NCBI GenBank assembly: GCA_015057325.1
Contig: SVEQ01000004.1
Coordinates: 62,001 to 126,000, forward strand
Source of the DNA: Lachnospiraceae bacterium
Lineage (GTDB): Bacteria; Bacillota; Clostridia; Lachnospirales; Lachnospiraceae
Length of the DNA stretch: 64,000 bases
Reading direction: 5' to 3'
Both the position numbers and the translations under genes were made by a program. The notes below the pieces were generated by a model. It was not told the DNA's origin, did not search any database, and saw only the letters and a list, made by a program, of their open reading frames with translations. Below are positions 34,688-44,016 of this stretch, piece after piece; position 1 is the stretch's first letter; each line of letters starts with the position of its first letter.

Positions 34688-36015
34688 TGAAAACATTCGG
34701 TATGCTTACTTATCAATCACAAATGATATTTGCCGTAATGGTTACTGTTATTTCGATATTATATCTTATGTTTTTTGTTGAAAGTATCGTTGGAAAAAGA
34801 CGTATTATCGATAAAATATTAGCTGCAGTTATTTTTCTGATTGGATATGTTTTTATTCAGTGTTTTTCGTGTTTTTTCAGATTGTTTTATTATGACAATG
34901 CAGAACTGCCGGATTTTGATAAAATGGTAGCAGGCAAGTTTGCGAGTATTCCGGTCGTGTTGGCTGTGGGGGTAGTTTTGTTAATGATAATACTAGTTGT
35001 TATTGAAAACACTCTGGCAGTAAGACATTACAGAAGCAGAATAACCGAGCAGTCGGTCAAAAACGGTTTGGATATGCTTCCGACAGGTATTATGTACTAT
35101 TGGCGTAATGGTATTGTAAAACTTATCAATCTGCGCATGGAAGAGATTTGCAGGAATATTGATGAAAATGCATCATTTGACGGACAGACTTTCTGGACAA
35201 AGTTGTATCACGAAAGATATGTAACGCTTAAATACGTTCCGCCAAAGAGCGATAATTCCGTAACAGTGCTTACACCCGATAATAAGTGTTATCATTTTAT
35301 GAGAAATGAGATTGATATTAACGGAAACACTATGTACGAGCTGATTGCCATGGATGTTACGGCGGAAAATGCGATTAATTACAAGCTCTCAAGCGACCGA
35401 AACAAAGTGAAAAATCTTAATGAAAGACTTAAGGAATTAAGCGATAATATCGGGAAAATGACAATTGAACGTGAGATATTGGATACGAAGATAAGCGTAC
35501 ATGATAATCTCGGAGAAGCTTTGTTGCTTACAAAACAATATCTTACCGATAATACTTCGGTGGACAAGAAAGAAGTTGTTTCGTTACTCAAGAGAAATAT
35601 TGCGCTTCTTGAAAATGAGAAGCCGGATTCTTGGCAGAGCAGTTATGAGGAGTGCCTAAATGTTGCCAAACTTTCAGGTGTAGATGTTGTGATTGACGGG
35701 AAACTTCCGGAAGCATCGGAAAGTGGCTTGGGTATTACAGACAGTGTTGATATGAAAAATATAATTGAGAATGCGATAACAACCTGCATAACCAATGTTG
35801 TACGACATGCAAAAGGAAACCAATTGTATGTTAGTGTCAAGGAATCTGACAGGGAATACACGATAAAGTTCACAAACAACGGAAAAAAACCAAGGGTAAA
35901 AATCAAAGAATCCGGTGGCCTTAAGAACTTAAGATTTCTTGTTGAAAGTAATGGCGGTGCAATGATTGTAATATCAAAACCGGAGTTTTGTCTGGAGATA
36001 ATATTAAAAAAATAA
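34687..36015 (+). CDS. Sensor histidine kinase, HisKA_3/NarX-like
   Basis: 442 residues: three N-terminal membrane helices, a PAS-like domain (LDMLPTGIMYYWRNGIVKLI), a coiled coil, then a dimerisation helix with phospho-acceptor H272 in KISVHDNLGEAL (the HDxLG motif of HisKA_3 kinases). A C-terminal HATPase has N-box NAITTCITNVVRHA and a reduced glycine box in ESGGLKNLRFLVE. HisKA_3 kinases pair with NarL-type regulators, and one is encoded next. GGAGGTG precedes the ATG. The signal is unknown. Confidence 0.85.
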   Translation: MKTFGMLTYQSQMIFAVMVTVISILYLMFFVESIVGKRRIIDKILAAVIFLIGYVFIQCFSCFFRLFYYDNAELPDFDKMVAGKFASIPVVLAVGVVLLMIILVVIENTLAVRHYRSRITEQSVKNGLDMLPTGIMYYWRNGIVKLINLRMEEICRNIDENASFDGQTFWTKLYHERYVTLKYVPPKSDNSVTVLTPDNKCYHFMRNEIDINGNTMYELIAMDVTAENAINYKLSSDRNKVKNLNERLKELSDNIGKMTIEREILDTKISVHDNLGEALLLTKQYLTDNTSVDKKEVVSLLKRNIALLENEKPDSWQSSYEECLNVAKLSGVDVVIDGKLPEASESGLGITDSVDMKNIIENAITTCITNVVRHAKGNQLYVSVKESDREYTIKFTNNGKKPRVKIKESGGLKNLRFLVESNGGAMIVISKPEFCLEIILKK

Positions 36016-36050
36016 AAACGTATTAGAATGCGACAGGATGGAATTATATA

Positions 36051-36671
36051 ATGAAAAAGAAGATAGCTATAGTTGAAGATCAGAATATGTCAAGACAGTT
36101 ATTGGAATCATTTATTGCAGATAATGAACAGTTAGAACTTGCGGGCTCATTTGAAAACGGTGAGGAAATAATTGATTATCTTGGAACTTCCAAAGTAGAT
36201 CTTGTGGTACTTGATGTTGTGCTGGGCGATGGAATGAATGGCCTTGATACAGCAGAGGTTATCAAGAAGAACTGGAAAGAAGTTATGGTGATAATTATTA
36301 CCTCTATGCCGGAGGTTTCGTTTATTGACAGGGCAAAGGAGATAGGAGTCGATTCCTTCTGGTACAAAGAAGTGTCGAAAGAGCCGATTCTTGCAGTGAT
36401 TGAAAGAACGCTTGCGGGCGAGTTGGTATATCCCGATTCAACGCCTGTCAAACAGATAGGTAACATCACAAGCGACAAGTTGACCCATGCGGAACTTTCA
36501 GTGCTTCGTGAAATGACAACCGGTGCCACCGACACAGAGATTGCGGAACGGTTAGGACTTTCTGTAACAACAGTCAGGTCGCATATACGCCACATGCAAC
36601 AGAAGACAGGATATAAGAATCGTGTTGAACTTGCTGTTAAGGCAAGGATATTGGGGATTGTTATAAAATAA
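36051..36671 (+). CDS. NarL/LuxR-family response regulator
   Basis: A receiver domain with phospho-acceptor D55 (LVVLDVVLGDG) and the conserved lysine region (DSFWYKEVSKEP), followed by a LuxR-type helix-turn-helix at ~145-206 (LTHAELSVLREM, TDTEIAERLGLSVTTVRSHI). It completes a three-gene signalling operon with the 7TM protein and HisKA_3 kinase. The first of two identical-architecture palindromic promoters starts nine bases after its stop. The NarL class binds 7-2-7 inverted repeats; the palindromes are 8-2-8, making this regulator the prime candidate to control both surface-protein genes. Confidence 0.9.
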   Translation: MKKKIAIVEDQNMSRQLLESFIADNEQLELAGSFENGEEIIDYLGTSKVDLVVLDVVLGDGMNGLDTAEVIKKNWKEVMVIIITSMPEVSFIDRAKEIGVDSFWYKEVSKEPILAVIERTLAGELVYPDSTPVKQIGNITSDKLTHAELSVLREMTTGATDTEIAERLGLSVTTVRSHIRHMQQKTGYKNRVELAVKARILGIVIK

Positions 36672-36679
36672 ATGCGAAT

Positions 36680-36724
36680 ATCATCAATTTTGATGATGTT
36701 TTGAAATGTAATTTATGAGATAAT
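36680..36724 (+). promoter_or_regulatory. Palindromic operator and extended -10 promoter of surface gene 1
   Basis: ATCATCAA-TT-TTGATGAT at 36680-36697, then exactly 21 bp, then GATAAT (36719-36724) with TG extension. No -35 box is present; the palindrome covers that position, as expected for an activator-dependent promoter. The palindrome could also act as a weak terminator for the regulator gene, but it lacks a T run. Confidence 0.7.
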
Positions 36725-36756
36725 TGAGGAAAATTTGTTAAAGGAGGAATTAATAA

Positions 36757-38976
36757 ATGAAAAAAAGTAAAATTATGCTTGGACTTGTTTTTGTACTTTC
36801 AGTTGTTGTAAGTTCAATAATAACAAAGCCAAGTAAGGTAGAGGCAACTGTTGGCTCGCCATATGTAATGCAGAAAGTTCAGTATGACAAAGTTGTTGAA
36901 GTATCTAACTATACAGCTCTGAAATCTGCTTTTACTAATGCAAATAAAGATTCATACACATGCATTAGATTAACAAAAGATATAAAGGAAGTAATCCAAG
37001 AAAATGGTACATTTTACCCAGTTAATGTATATGGTAAGAAAATACTTCTTGATCTTAACGGATATGATATTAGTGTTGATGCAAAATGCGGAGGAGAAAG
37101 ATTATTCCGAGTTAGTGGCGTGAATACAGACTTTCGTATAGTTTCAAAGGATGAGGCCTTTATTGTTTTTAATAATCACGGTAAAAGCTCGACTGGATTT
37201 ACTTCCGTAATATTCTTGGAAGATAAATGTAATTTTGCGACATATGGTAATTTTGAAGTCATTTTAGGTGACGTTAAGGGTGATGATATATCATTTGTTG
37301 ATTTAGATGATACTGATTCAGCAACATTATATTCTATTGGCGCAATTAATATTGAATTAGGCAATAGGACACAATCTGATAAATCGTCTTGGGTCAATAA
37401 CTTTTATAAATCGTCCGTTTCCGGTACCAAGACCACAATAGAATCCAAAGGAAATGCTATAAGAATTACTAATTTGAATGATAGTGGAATTATTAATGTT
37501 TTTGATGCATCACTTAGGAGTTATGGAACAAGTGTTAGCTTGCCATACTATGTGGCAAAAAATAAATTTAAAATCTATAATCTACAAGCATATATTATAG
37601 ATGCACAAAAAACAGGCTGCTATAATAGTTCAAAAATATTTGAAGTATCAAATAATAAAGATCCTTATGTATATTGGAAGGATATATTAGCAACAAACCC
37701 TTATACATCTGAAGTTTGTGGATATAATTATAATGTAGATGATGGATATGCCGCAAACATAAAATTTTACTCAAGTGAATCAGCTAGAGATAATAATTCA
37801 GTATCACAAAATAATCCTGGAAGGAATGATAAAGAACTTCGAATTGATTTGTATAATTACAGTATTGCTTTGTATTTAAAATTAATTGGTAGAGAAAACT
37901 CTAGTGAATACTTTATTGCAAATCCAACTGAAAGTGTTTTGCTAGTATTACCTGATTGTCATTATGTTGTAAATAATGTATTTTTAAACACAAATCGTAA
38001 TATAACACAAACACTTGGTGTTTCGCATACTATAACAGAAAAAATAACTTCAATTGAAGATTATGATAAAACAGGAACCAAGGAATGCACATGTAGTGTT
38101 TGTGGTTACAAAACAATTGTAGAAATTCCTAAGAAAGCACGTCCGGCTCATACAATAACATTTGATGCAACTGGTGGTGCAGTTGATCCGACAAGTGGAA
38201 TTACAGATGATAATGGTAAGATAAAACTTCCGATACCAACAAGAGGTGGTTTTGTATTCGATGGTTGGTATACTATGAAAACGGATGGAGTACAGGTTAC
38301 AAGCAGTAAAGTTTGGGAGCCGTCTGATCCGGAAAATGTTACAATCTACGCACACTGGACAAAGAAGGCAGAATCAGAACTTACATCTATTGAATCATTT
38401 ACTGTAACAGGTATTGAGGATAAGATTTACACGGGAAGCGCAATTACTCAGAAAATCACAGTAACAGATGCTAAGTCTAAAGCTCTTGTTGAGAACACTG
38501 ATTATACTGTAGCGTATAAGAATAACGTTGAGGCAGGAGAGGCGACCGTAACAATAACAGGTACAGGTGATTATAAGGGAACTATTACAAAGACATTCAA
38601 GATAACAAAGACTGCTGTTACAACTCAGCCAGCAACAACCACAACAGCACCGGCAACAACAACTACAGCACCGACTGAAGAAGTTACTGTTAAGGGTGTA
38701 ACATTGAAGAAGCTTGTTAAGGGCAAGAAGAGTCTTGTTGTAAAATGGAACAAGAACGCAGATGCTGATGGCTATGAGATTCAATATGCAACTTCTAAAA
38801 ACTTTAAGAAGAATGCAAAGACAGTAACTATCAAGAAGAACAAGACAGTTTCAAAGACTATTAAGAAGCTCAAATCCGGTAAGAAGTACTATGTAAGAGT
38901 TCGTGCTTATAAGACAGTTAACGACGAAGTTAAGTATTCTAAGTGGAGTAAAGCAAAATCTGCTAAAACTAAATAA
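36757..38976 (+). CDS. Secreted multidomain surface protein (InlB-type repeat, Ig-like, Fn3)
   Basis: 739 residues. A signal peptide ending near SKVEA is followed by ~400 residues that I do not recognise, with beta-rich, Asn/Asp-rich character. Next come a short cysteine pair (ECTCSVCGYKT), a Listeria-Bacteroides/InlB B-repeat (TITFDATGGAVDP, GFVFDGWYT, TIYAHW), an Ig-like MBG-type module (YTVAYKNNVEAGEATVTITG), a Thr/Pro/Ala linker, and a fibronectin-III-like domain (SLVVKWNKNADADGYEIQYA). The C-terminus is strongly basic with no LPXTG, so retention may be electrostatic. AAAGGAGG precedes the ATG. Likely adhesin or cell-surface binding role (inference). Confidence 0.82.
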   Translation: MKKSKIMLGLVFVLSVVVSSIITKPSKVEATVGSPYVMQKVQYDKVVEVSNYTALKSAFTNANKDSYTCIRLTKDIKEVIQENGTFYPVNVYGKKILLDLNGYDISVDAKCGGERLFRVSGVNTDFRIVSKDEAFIVFNNHGKSSTGFTSVIFLEDKCNFATYGNFEVILGDVKGDDISFVDLDDTDSATLYSIGAINIELGNRTQSDKSSWVNNFYKSSVSGTKTTIESKGNAIRITNLNDSGIINVFDASLRSYGTSVSLPYYVAKNKFKIYNLQAYIIDAQKTGCYNSSKIFEVSNNKDPYVYWKDILATNPYTSEVCGYNYNVDDGYAANIKFYSSESARDNNSVSQNNPGRNDKELRIDLYNYSIALYLKLIGRENSSEYFIANPTESVLLVLPDCHYVVNNVFLNTNRNITQTLGVSHTITEKITSIEDYDKTGTKECTCSVCGYKTIVEIPKKARPAHTITFDATGGAVDPTSGITDDNGKIKLPIPTRGGFVFDGWYTMKTDGVQVTSSKVWEPSDPENVTIYAHWTKKAESELTSIESFTVTGIEDKIYTGSAITQKITVTDAKSKALVENTDYTVAYKNNVEAGEATVTITGTGDYKGTITKTFKITKTAVTTQPATTTTAPATTTTAPTEEVTVKGVTLKKLVKGKKSLVVKWNKNADADGYEIQYATSKNFKKNAKTVTIKKNKTVSKTIKKLKSGKKYYVRVRAYKTVNDEVKYSKWSKAKSAKTK

Positions 38977-38987
38977 GATTTTCAACT

Positions 38988-39025
38988 ATCCCCTGATATC
39001 AGTTAGGTATCGGGGGATTTTTTTT
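38988..39025 (+). terminator. Rho-independent terminator after surface gene 1
   Basis: ATCCCCTGATA at 38988-38998 pairs with TATCGGGGGAT at 39008-39018 (one G-U), loop of 9, followed by a run of eight Ts. Confidence 0.88.
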
Positions 39026-39052
39026 CGGCGAAAAATATAGTAAAAGATTATT

Positions 39053-39097
39053 ATCATCAAAATTGATGATTTTTTTCAGTTTTATGTATGCTATAAT
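39053..39097 (+). promoter_or_regulatory. Palindromic operator and extended -10 promoter of surface gene 2
   Basis: ATCATCAA-AA-TTGATGAT at 39053-39070, then exactly 21 bp, then TATAAT (39092-39097) with TG extension. Same arms, same 2-bp centre length and same distance to -10 as the promoter at 36680. The palindrome centre falls near -42 from the expected transcription start, typical of an activator contacting polymerase. Confidence 0.75.
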
Positions 39098-39181
39098 ACC
39101 TATTTGAAATGTAAAAAAAATATCCACGATATGTATAAGGAACTTAAAGAGATAAAGAAGCAATAAAGGAGGAATTACACA

Positions 39182-42100
39182 ATGAAGAACTTACAAAAAG
39201 CAATAACTATTATGTTTGTTGCAATCTGCATGGTTATGTTTGTGCCTGTTATGGCGGTTACATCAAAAGCAGCAGTTGAATCCTATGGAGTATGGATAGG
39301 TAATGAGCAGTTTACTAAATATAATCTGACAATTGATGGAAATAAAGGTAATGCGGTTTATGATCCGGATACACATACTATTACATTCCATGATTTTAAT
39401 GGTGTAACTTCTTTGTATGAGGATGAATCAGTTAGCTATCAGGTTTATTCTAAAAATAATGATATTACAATAACAATTAAAGGTAATGCCACATTTACAG
39501 ATACAGAAAATGAGACGTATGGAATGTTTTTTAAGGGAGATTGCGTAGTAGATGAAAATGCTGATATTACAATTAATGTTACCAGGAATGCATTTACATC
39601 ATGGAAAAATCTCACAATAAACGGTAAGGTTGATATTACGAATAATACAGTAACAGATTATTCAATTGATGCATATAAAACTCTTACTATAGGAGATAAT
39701 GCACAGGTTAAAGCTACAGCAACTAAAAATTATTCAAATGCTATTATAGGAGAGAAGATTATAATTAGTGGTAAAGTAACTGCTACAGCAAATGGTGGCA
39801 ACTCCGTAGCTATTTATTCAAACGGAGGTGATTTAACATTTAAAGATGGTTGTAATGTAACTGCAAATTCTGTTGGTAACAGTGGAATCGCTATTAAAAG
39901 TGATAATTCAATATATATTAACAATTGCGATTTGGTTGCAAATGGTGCAGATTCAGCAATTAAAGCATCGTCTATCAACCTTGATTCTGAAGCATACATT
40001 AATTCACCAGAGAAAGCAAAAGTTTCAGAAGATGGTAAAAAAATCGTTGATAAAGATGGTAATGAGTGCAAAGAAGTAGTGTTTAAGCATGTTAAATATT
40101 ATGACTTATATCTTGGTAACGTCCATGTAAGTGAAGTAAATAAGGATAACATCCCAGGTGTAAAGGGCGGTTTTGCAAGCTATAATCCTGCAACAAAAAC
40201 GCTTACATTTACAGGAACAGTTACAGGAGTAGAGAAGCCATATCGTGATGGTGCTCACAAAATGTTTGTAGTTTCAGATGATGACTTAACTATAAATGGA
40301 AATGTTGAAATTAACAATGATGATGAATATGATTATGTTGTTGAAGACAAAGGTGATTCCACTCTTAAATTAAATGGAAATATAACCGCTAAATCGCAGT
40401 GGTGTGCAATATGGAACGATGGCAATGTAATAATAAATGGTACAGTAAATGTTGCCAGCAACGATTATAATGCAGTTGAATGTAATAATTTAACAGTAAA
40501 TGGTTGTCTTACTGCCGAAAGTGAATCAGATGATTCTATTAAGTGTAATGGCAAATTAACAGTAGGTTTGAAAGGTTCTGTTGTTGCTTCAATTGAAGGT
40601 TTTGGTGGACGCGCAATTAAAGCAGACGAAATCTGTGTTAAAGGTGGTAGTATTACAGCTACTGCAAATGGTGGCGACGCTCCTTTTGCGATTTACGTAA
40701 ATAATAACATGGTCGTAGAGGATGGAATTGTTAATGCAACATCTATTAGTGATTCTGGACCTCGTGCAATATGTACTAATTCAGGTGACTTATGGGTAAA
40801 AAAAGGTACTTTGACAGCAACGGCGAAAGGTGAAAATTCAGAAGCAATAAACATATACAATAGTTCTTGCAACTTAATAGTTGATGACGGAACAATAACG
40901 GCTACTTCAAGTGGTGATGGCAGCAGAGCATTAAATGGCAATGCAATAATCAACGGTGGTAAGGTTACTCTTTCGTCAAGTGGTTACGAATCATGTGCTA
41001 TGTTTGGTGATAGTTTTATGCTTTCGGGTGGAAATGTTGAAGTGACAACATCAGAGAACTCCTATGACTTAGGTTATGCCATTCATGCTGGAAAAATCGC
41101 AGCTGATTCAGGAACCCTTACAGTAAATAGTTCTTGTAATGGAACCTACAACGATGATGCTTTTCACGTAACAGGGGGTGTTGTTAATATAATCGCTAAC
41201 GGAAAATGGGGTATTTGCTCACATAAAGACTACAATATGTCTGCCGGAGTTGTTAATACCAAAGGTAATAAATATGGCTTTTTAGTAGATTGTGATAAGA
41301 TGACAATTACTGGCGGAAAGTTAACTGCTGAAGGAAAGACGTATGCCATATTAATGGAAGAAGAGGATAGAAGTATCTTCGGTCTAGGTGTTGTTATCGT
41401 TGAACCGCAAGGTGGTGAATTTATAGATAACGATGGTGGTGATTACTATGTTACGTCATCTGCCGGCGATGCAAAAAAAGTTGTTATTGAGGGTATTGAC
41501 AAATATCCATTGTGGATTGGTGACACACAGGTTACATCACTCAATAAGGATAATATTGATGGGGTTGTGGGAGGAACTGCCAAATATGACCCTGATAAAA
41601 AGATTCTTACTTTTGATAATGTAACAGATGTAACCGGAAAACACGAGGATTCGTTAATATACAGTAATAATAATCTTACAATCAAAGGTAATGTTACATT
41701 AAATAACTCGGACAATTGCGGAATAAAGATAGAGAATAACAGTAATCTTACTATTGATGGTAATGTTAGTGTTAAAACGATAAATGACAATGCTGTTTAT
41801 GTTGATAATGGTTCGCTTACAATAACAAAATCAGGTGAATTAACTGCTACAAGTACTAATATTACAGCTGTTTTTGCCGAAAAAAACATTAATGTTTCCG
41901 GAGAATTGATTGCAAACGGAAAAGAGTATGCTGTATGCACTAATCACTCACTTAATGTAAATAAGACAGGTAAAATAGATGCTATAAGTAATTCGGATGT
42001 TTCGATGTATGGTGAAAGTTCAATCACTATAGCGGGAACGGTATTTTCAAAATCAGTAAAAGAAGCAATAGAATCGAAAGGAACAATAAATATAACAGGT

Positions 42101-43459
42101 ACAGTTGAAGCAGAATCAACAAGTTCTTCTAAAGGAACTATTTATTCAAATGCAGACATTATATTGGATGGTGTTTCAGTTAAAGTAAAATCGGCAAGTG
42201 ATTATGCCATTTATAGCAAGGCCGGAAATATTAACATTAAATCAGGTATGGTTGAAGTTCAAGCTAATAAGATAGCGATTTATTCTGAACTGGGCACTAT
42301 TCTCTCTGAAAATATGAAGATTTCGGATAATACACCTTTGATTGATGGTGAAAAAGTATCGTTTGGTGGAAGTGTTTCTAATGGAGCAACATTAGGAACG
42401 AAATCATTTATCAAAGCAGATGGAATTAACCATGCCAATATCGTAAAACTTGAGCCGAAAGCAATATTCACGGTATCATTTAACGGATTAGGTCATGGTT
42501 CGAAGATTAATGTCGAGAAAGTGACAATCGGAAAGGCTGTAGATGAGCCTGATGAACCAACAGAAAAATGTTGTATATTTAAAGGATGGTACACAGATAA
42601 GGCATGTACTATAGAATATGATTTTGACGCCCCTGTAACAGAAGATATAACTCTCTATGCTAAGTGGGAAGTTCGTCATACATTAACACATGTTGAGAAG
42701 AAAGACGCAACTTATACTGGAGAAGGAAATAATGAGTACTATTCATGCAATGATTGCGGAAAGTTCTTCTCTGATGCAGATGCAAATAACGAAATTGAAG
42801 AGGGCTCATGGATTATTCCGAAATTGCAGAAGAAGCCAGAGCCGGTTACGGGTGGCAATGTTCAGAATTCTGATATACCTGTTGGCGGAACGGTAGAGGA
42901 TAATAACAACAAGTATAAAGTTACATCCGACATGGAAGGTGACCTTGAAGTAGCATTTGTCTCAACACAGGCAGGTAATGCTTCAAATGTTGTAGTTCCG
43001 GAAGAAATAACGATAAATGGCAAGACATACAAAGTAACGACTATCGAAGAAAATGCATTTATCAATAACAAGACAATCAAGACAGTTACGATTGAAAAAA
43101 ATGTAACAACAATCGGCGAAAATGCATTTTCAGGTTGTACCAAGTTATCTGCTGTCAAGATGAAAGACGGTATTACAGAGATTAAAGCGGGAGCATTCGC
43201 AAACTGTACATCGCTTAAGAAACTTGTAATTCCTAAGACTGTTAAGAAGATTGGCAAGAATGCATATAAAGGTTGTAAGAATCTTAAGGATATAAAGATT
43301 AAGACTACAAAACTTACAAAGAAGTCAGTTGGAAAGAATGCATTTAAAGGCATTCACAAAAAAGCCAAAGTCAAAGTTCCTAAGAAGAAGCTTAAGAGTT
43401 ACAAGAAGATTCTTAAGGGCGTAGGAATCAATGGAAAGAAGCAGAAGATAACGAAATAA
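39182..43459 (+). CDS. Very large secreted surface protein with repeated beta modules, InlB repeat and BspA-type LRR
   Basis: 1425 residues. A signal peptide (LQKAITIMFVAICMVMFVPV) is followed by three copies of a module opening Y-x-x-W/Y-I/L-G near residues 34, 305 and 774. Each continues into long runs of short beta-strand repeats of the type NLTINGNVxIxN, suggesting a right-handed beta-helix-like solenoid. An InlB B-repeat (VSFNGLGHGS, IFKGWYTDK, TLYAKW) and a Cys-containing YYSCNDCGKFFSDA segment precede ~4 LRR_5/BspA repeats (IGENAFSGCTKL, IKAGAFANCTSL). The Lys-rich C-terminus has no sorting signal and resembles that of the protein at 61100. Adhesion role inferred. Confidence 0.82.
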   Translation: MKNLQKAITIMFVAICMVMFVPVMAVTSKAAVESYGVWIGNEQFTKYNLTIDGNKGNAVYDPDTHTITFHDFNGVTSLYEDESVSYQVYSKNNDITITIKGNATFTDTENETYGMFFKGDCVVDENADITINVTRNAFTSWKNLTINGKVDITNNTVTDYSIDAYKTLTIGDNAQVKATATKNYSNAIIGEKIIISGKVTATANGGNSVAIYSNGGDLTFKDGCNVTANSVGNSGIAIKSDNSIYINNCDLVANGADSAIKASSINLDSEAYINSPEKAKVSEDGKKIVDKDGNECKEVVFKHVKYYDLYLGNVHVSEVNKDNIPGVKGGFASYNPATKTLTFTGTVTGVEKPYRDGAHKMFVVSDDDLTINGNVEINNDDEYDYVVEDKGDSTLKLNGNITAKSQWCAIWNDGNVIINGTVNVASNDYNAVECNNLTVNGCLTAESESDDSIKCNGKLTVGLKGSVVASIEGFGGRAIKADEICVKGGSITATANGGDAPFAIYVNNNMVVEDGIVNATSISDSGPRAICTNSGDLWVKKGTLTATAKGENSEAINIYNSSCNLIVDDGTITATSSGDGSRALNGNAIINGGKVTLSSSGYESCAMFGDSFMLSGGNVEVTTSENSYDLGYAIHAGKIAADSGTLTVNSSCNGTYNDDAFHVTGGVVNIIANGKWGICSHKDYNMSAGVVNTKGNKYGFLVDCDKMTITGGKLTAEGKTYAILMEEEDRSIFGLGVVIVEPQGGEFIDNDGGDYYVTSSAGDAKKVVIEGIDKYPLWIGDTQVTSLNKDNIDGVVGGTAKYDPDKKILTFDNVTDVTGKHEDSLIYSNNNLTIKGNVTLNNSDNCGIKIENNSNLTIDGNVSVKTINDNAVYVDNGSLTITKSGELTATSTNITAVFAEKNINVSGELIANGKEYAVCTNHSLNVNKTGKIDAISNSDVSMYGESSITIAGTVFSKSVKEAIESKGTINITGTVEAESTSSSKGTIYSNADIILDGVSVKVKSASDYAIYSKAGNINIKSGMVEVQANKIAIYSELGTILSENMKISDNTPLIDGEKVSFGGSVSNGATLGTKSFIKADGINHANIVKLEPKAIFTVSFNGLGHGSKINVEKVTIGKAVDEPDEPTEKCCIFKGWYTDKACTIEYDFDAPVTEDITLYAKWEVRHTLTHVEKKDATYTGEGNNEYYSCNDCGKFFSDADANNEIEEGSWIIPKLQKKPEPVTGGNVQNSDIPVGGTVEDNNNKYKVTSDMEGDLEVAFVSTQAGNASNVVVPEEITINGKTYKVTTIEENAFINNKTIKTVTIEKNVTTIGENAFSGCTKLSAVKMKDGITEIKAGAFANCTSLKKLVIPKTVKKIGKNAYKGCKNLKDIKIKTTKLTKKSVGKNAFKGIHKKAKVKVPKKKLKSYKKILKGVGINGKKQKITK

Positions 43460-43463
43460 ACAC

Positions 43464-43500
43464 AATGGCGTTCATGTAAAACATGAGCGCCATTATTTGT
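43464..43500 (+). terminator. Rho-independent terminator after surface gene 2
   Basis: AATGGCGTTCATGT (43464-43477) pairs with ACATGAGCGCCATT (43481-43494), 14 bp with one G-U, AAA loop, T-rich tail. Confidence 0.85.
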
Positions 43501-43548
43501 TATTATAGAATTTATCATGTAATGTATGGATTTCATTGTTATTTACCC

Positions 43549-43577
43549 TTGAAACTGCTTCGTTATTGATATATACT
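43549..43577 (+). promoter_or_regulatory. Sigma-A-type promoter of the trpS-his region
   Basis: TTGAAA (43549-43554), a 17-bp spacer and TATACT (43572-43577), 40 bp before the ATG of the first gene. No other strong promoter or terminator is seen until after hisIE, so it may drive the whole trpS-his cluster. Confidence 0.7.
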
Positions 43578-43616
43578 ATTATTTTGAGTAAGCATGAGAT
43601 TATGAGGAGGCTACGT

Positions 43617-43979
43617 ATGGAGTACTTTGGATTATTTGCATTTGTCATGGTGCTTTGCTATATGGGGTTGCCGAGGCAGGTACGGCAGTTAGAGTCAAAA
43701 GTAAAAAAACTCAACAAAACGGTTTCTAATAATATAAAAGGAGAAAATGTTATGTCAAAATTGATAAATGACTTAGTTGGAAAGAAATGTATTGTCAAAT
43801 CAGATGCAGGTTTAGAGCTTATATCTAATAATGAGATTGAGTGTAAAATACTTGAAGCTGACGAGGATTGGTTAAAGATTGAATACGCTGAAAAGAAGGG
43901 AAATGTCATAACGATGCTTCTTAGAATAGATGATATTGAACGTGTTGAAATTCTTAACGAGGAAAACGTTACAGAATAA
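43617..43979 (+). CDS. Small membrane-anchored protein, unknown function
   Basis: 120 residues: a short hydrophobic N-terminus (MEYFGLFAFVMVLCYMG), a short coiled coil (VRQLESKVKKLNKTV), then a small beta-rich domain (KKCIVKSDAGLELISNNEIECKILEADEDWLKIEY) that resembles an SH3/Sm-like barrel. I recognise no named family. GAGGAGG precedes ATG 43617. A second in-frame ATG at 43752 has its own AAAGGAG about eight bases upstream, so a soluble 75-residue form lacking the membrane anchor could also be made. It lies 37 bp upstream of trpS. Confidence 0.72.
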   Translation: MEYFGLFAFVMVLCYMGLPRQVRQLESKVKKLNKTVSNNIKGENVMSKLINDLVGKKCIVKSDAGLELISNNEIECKILEADEDWLKIEYAEKKGNVITMLLRIDDIERVEILNEENVTE

Positions 43980-44016
43980 AAATATAATTTAGTATTAATA
44001 TAGGAGATTAACAAAA

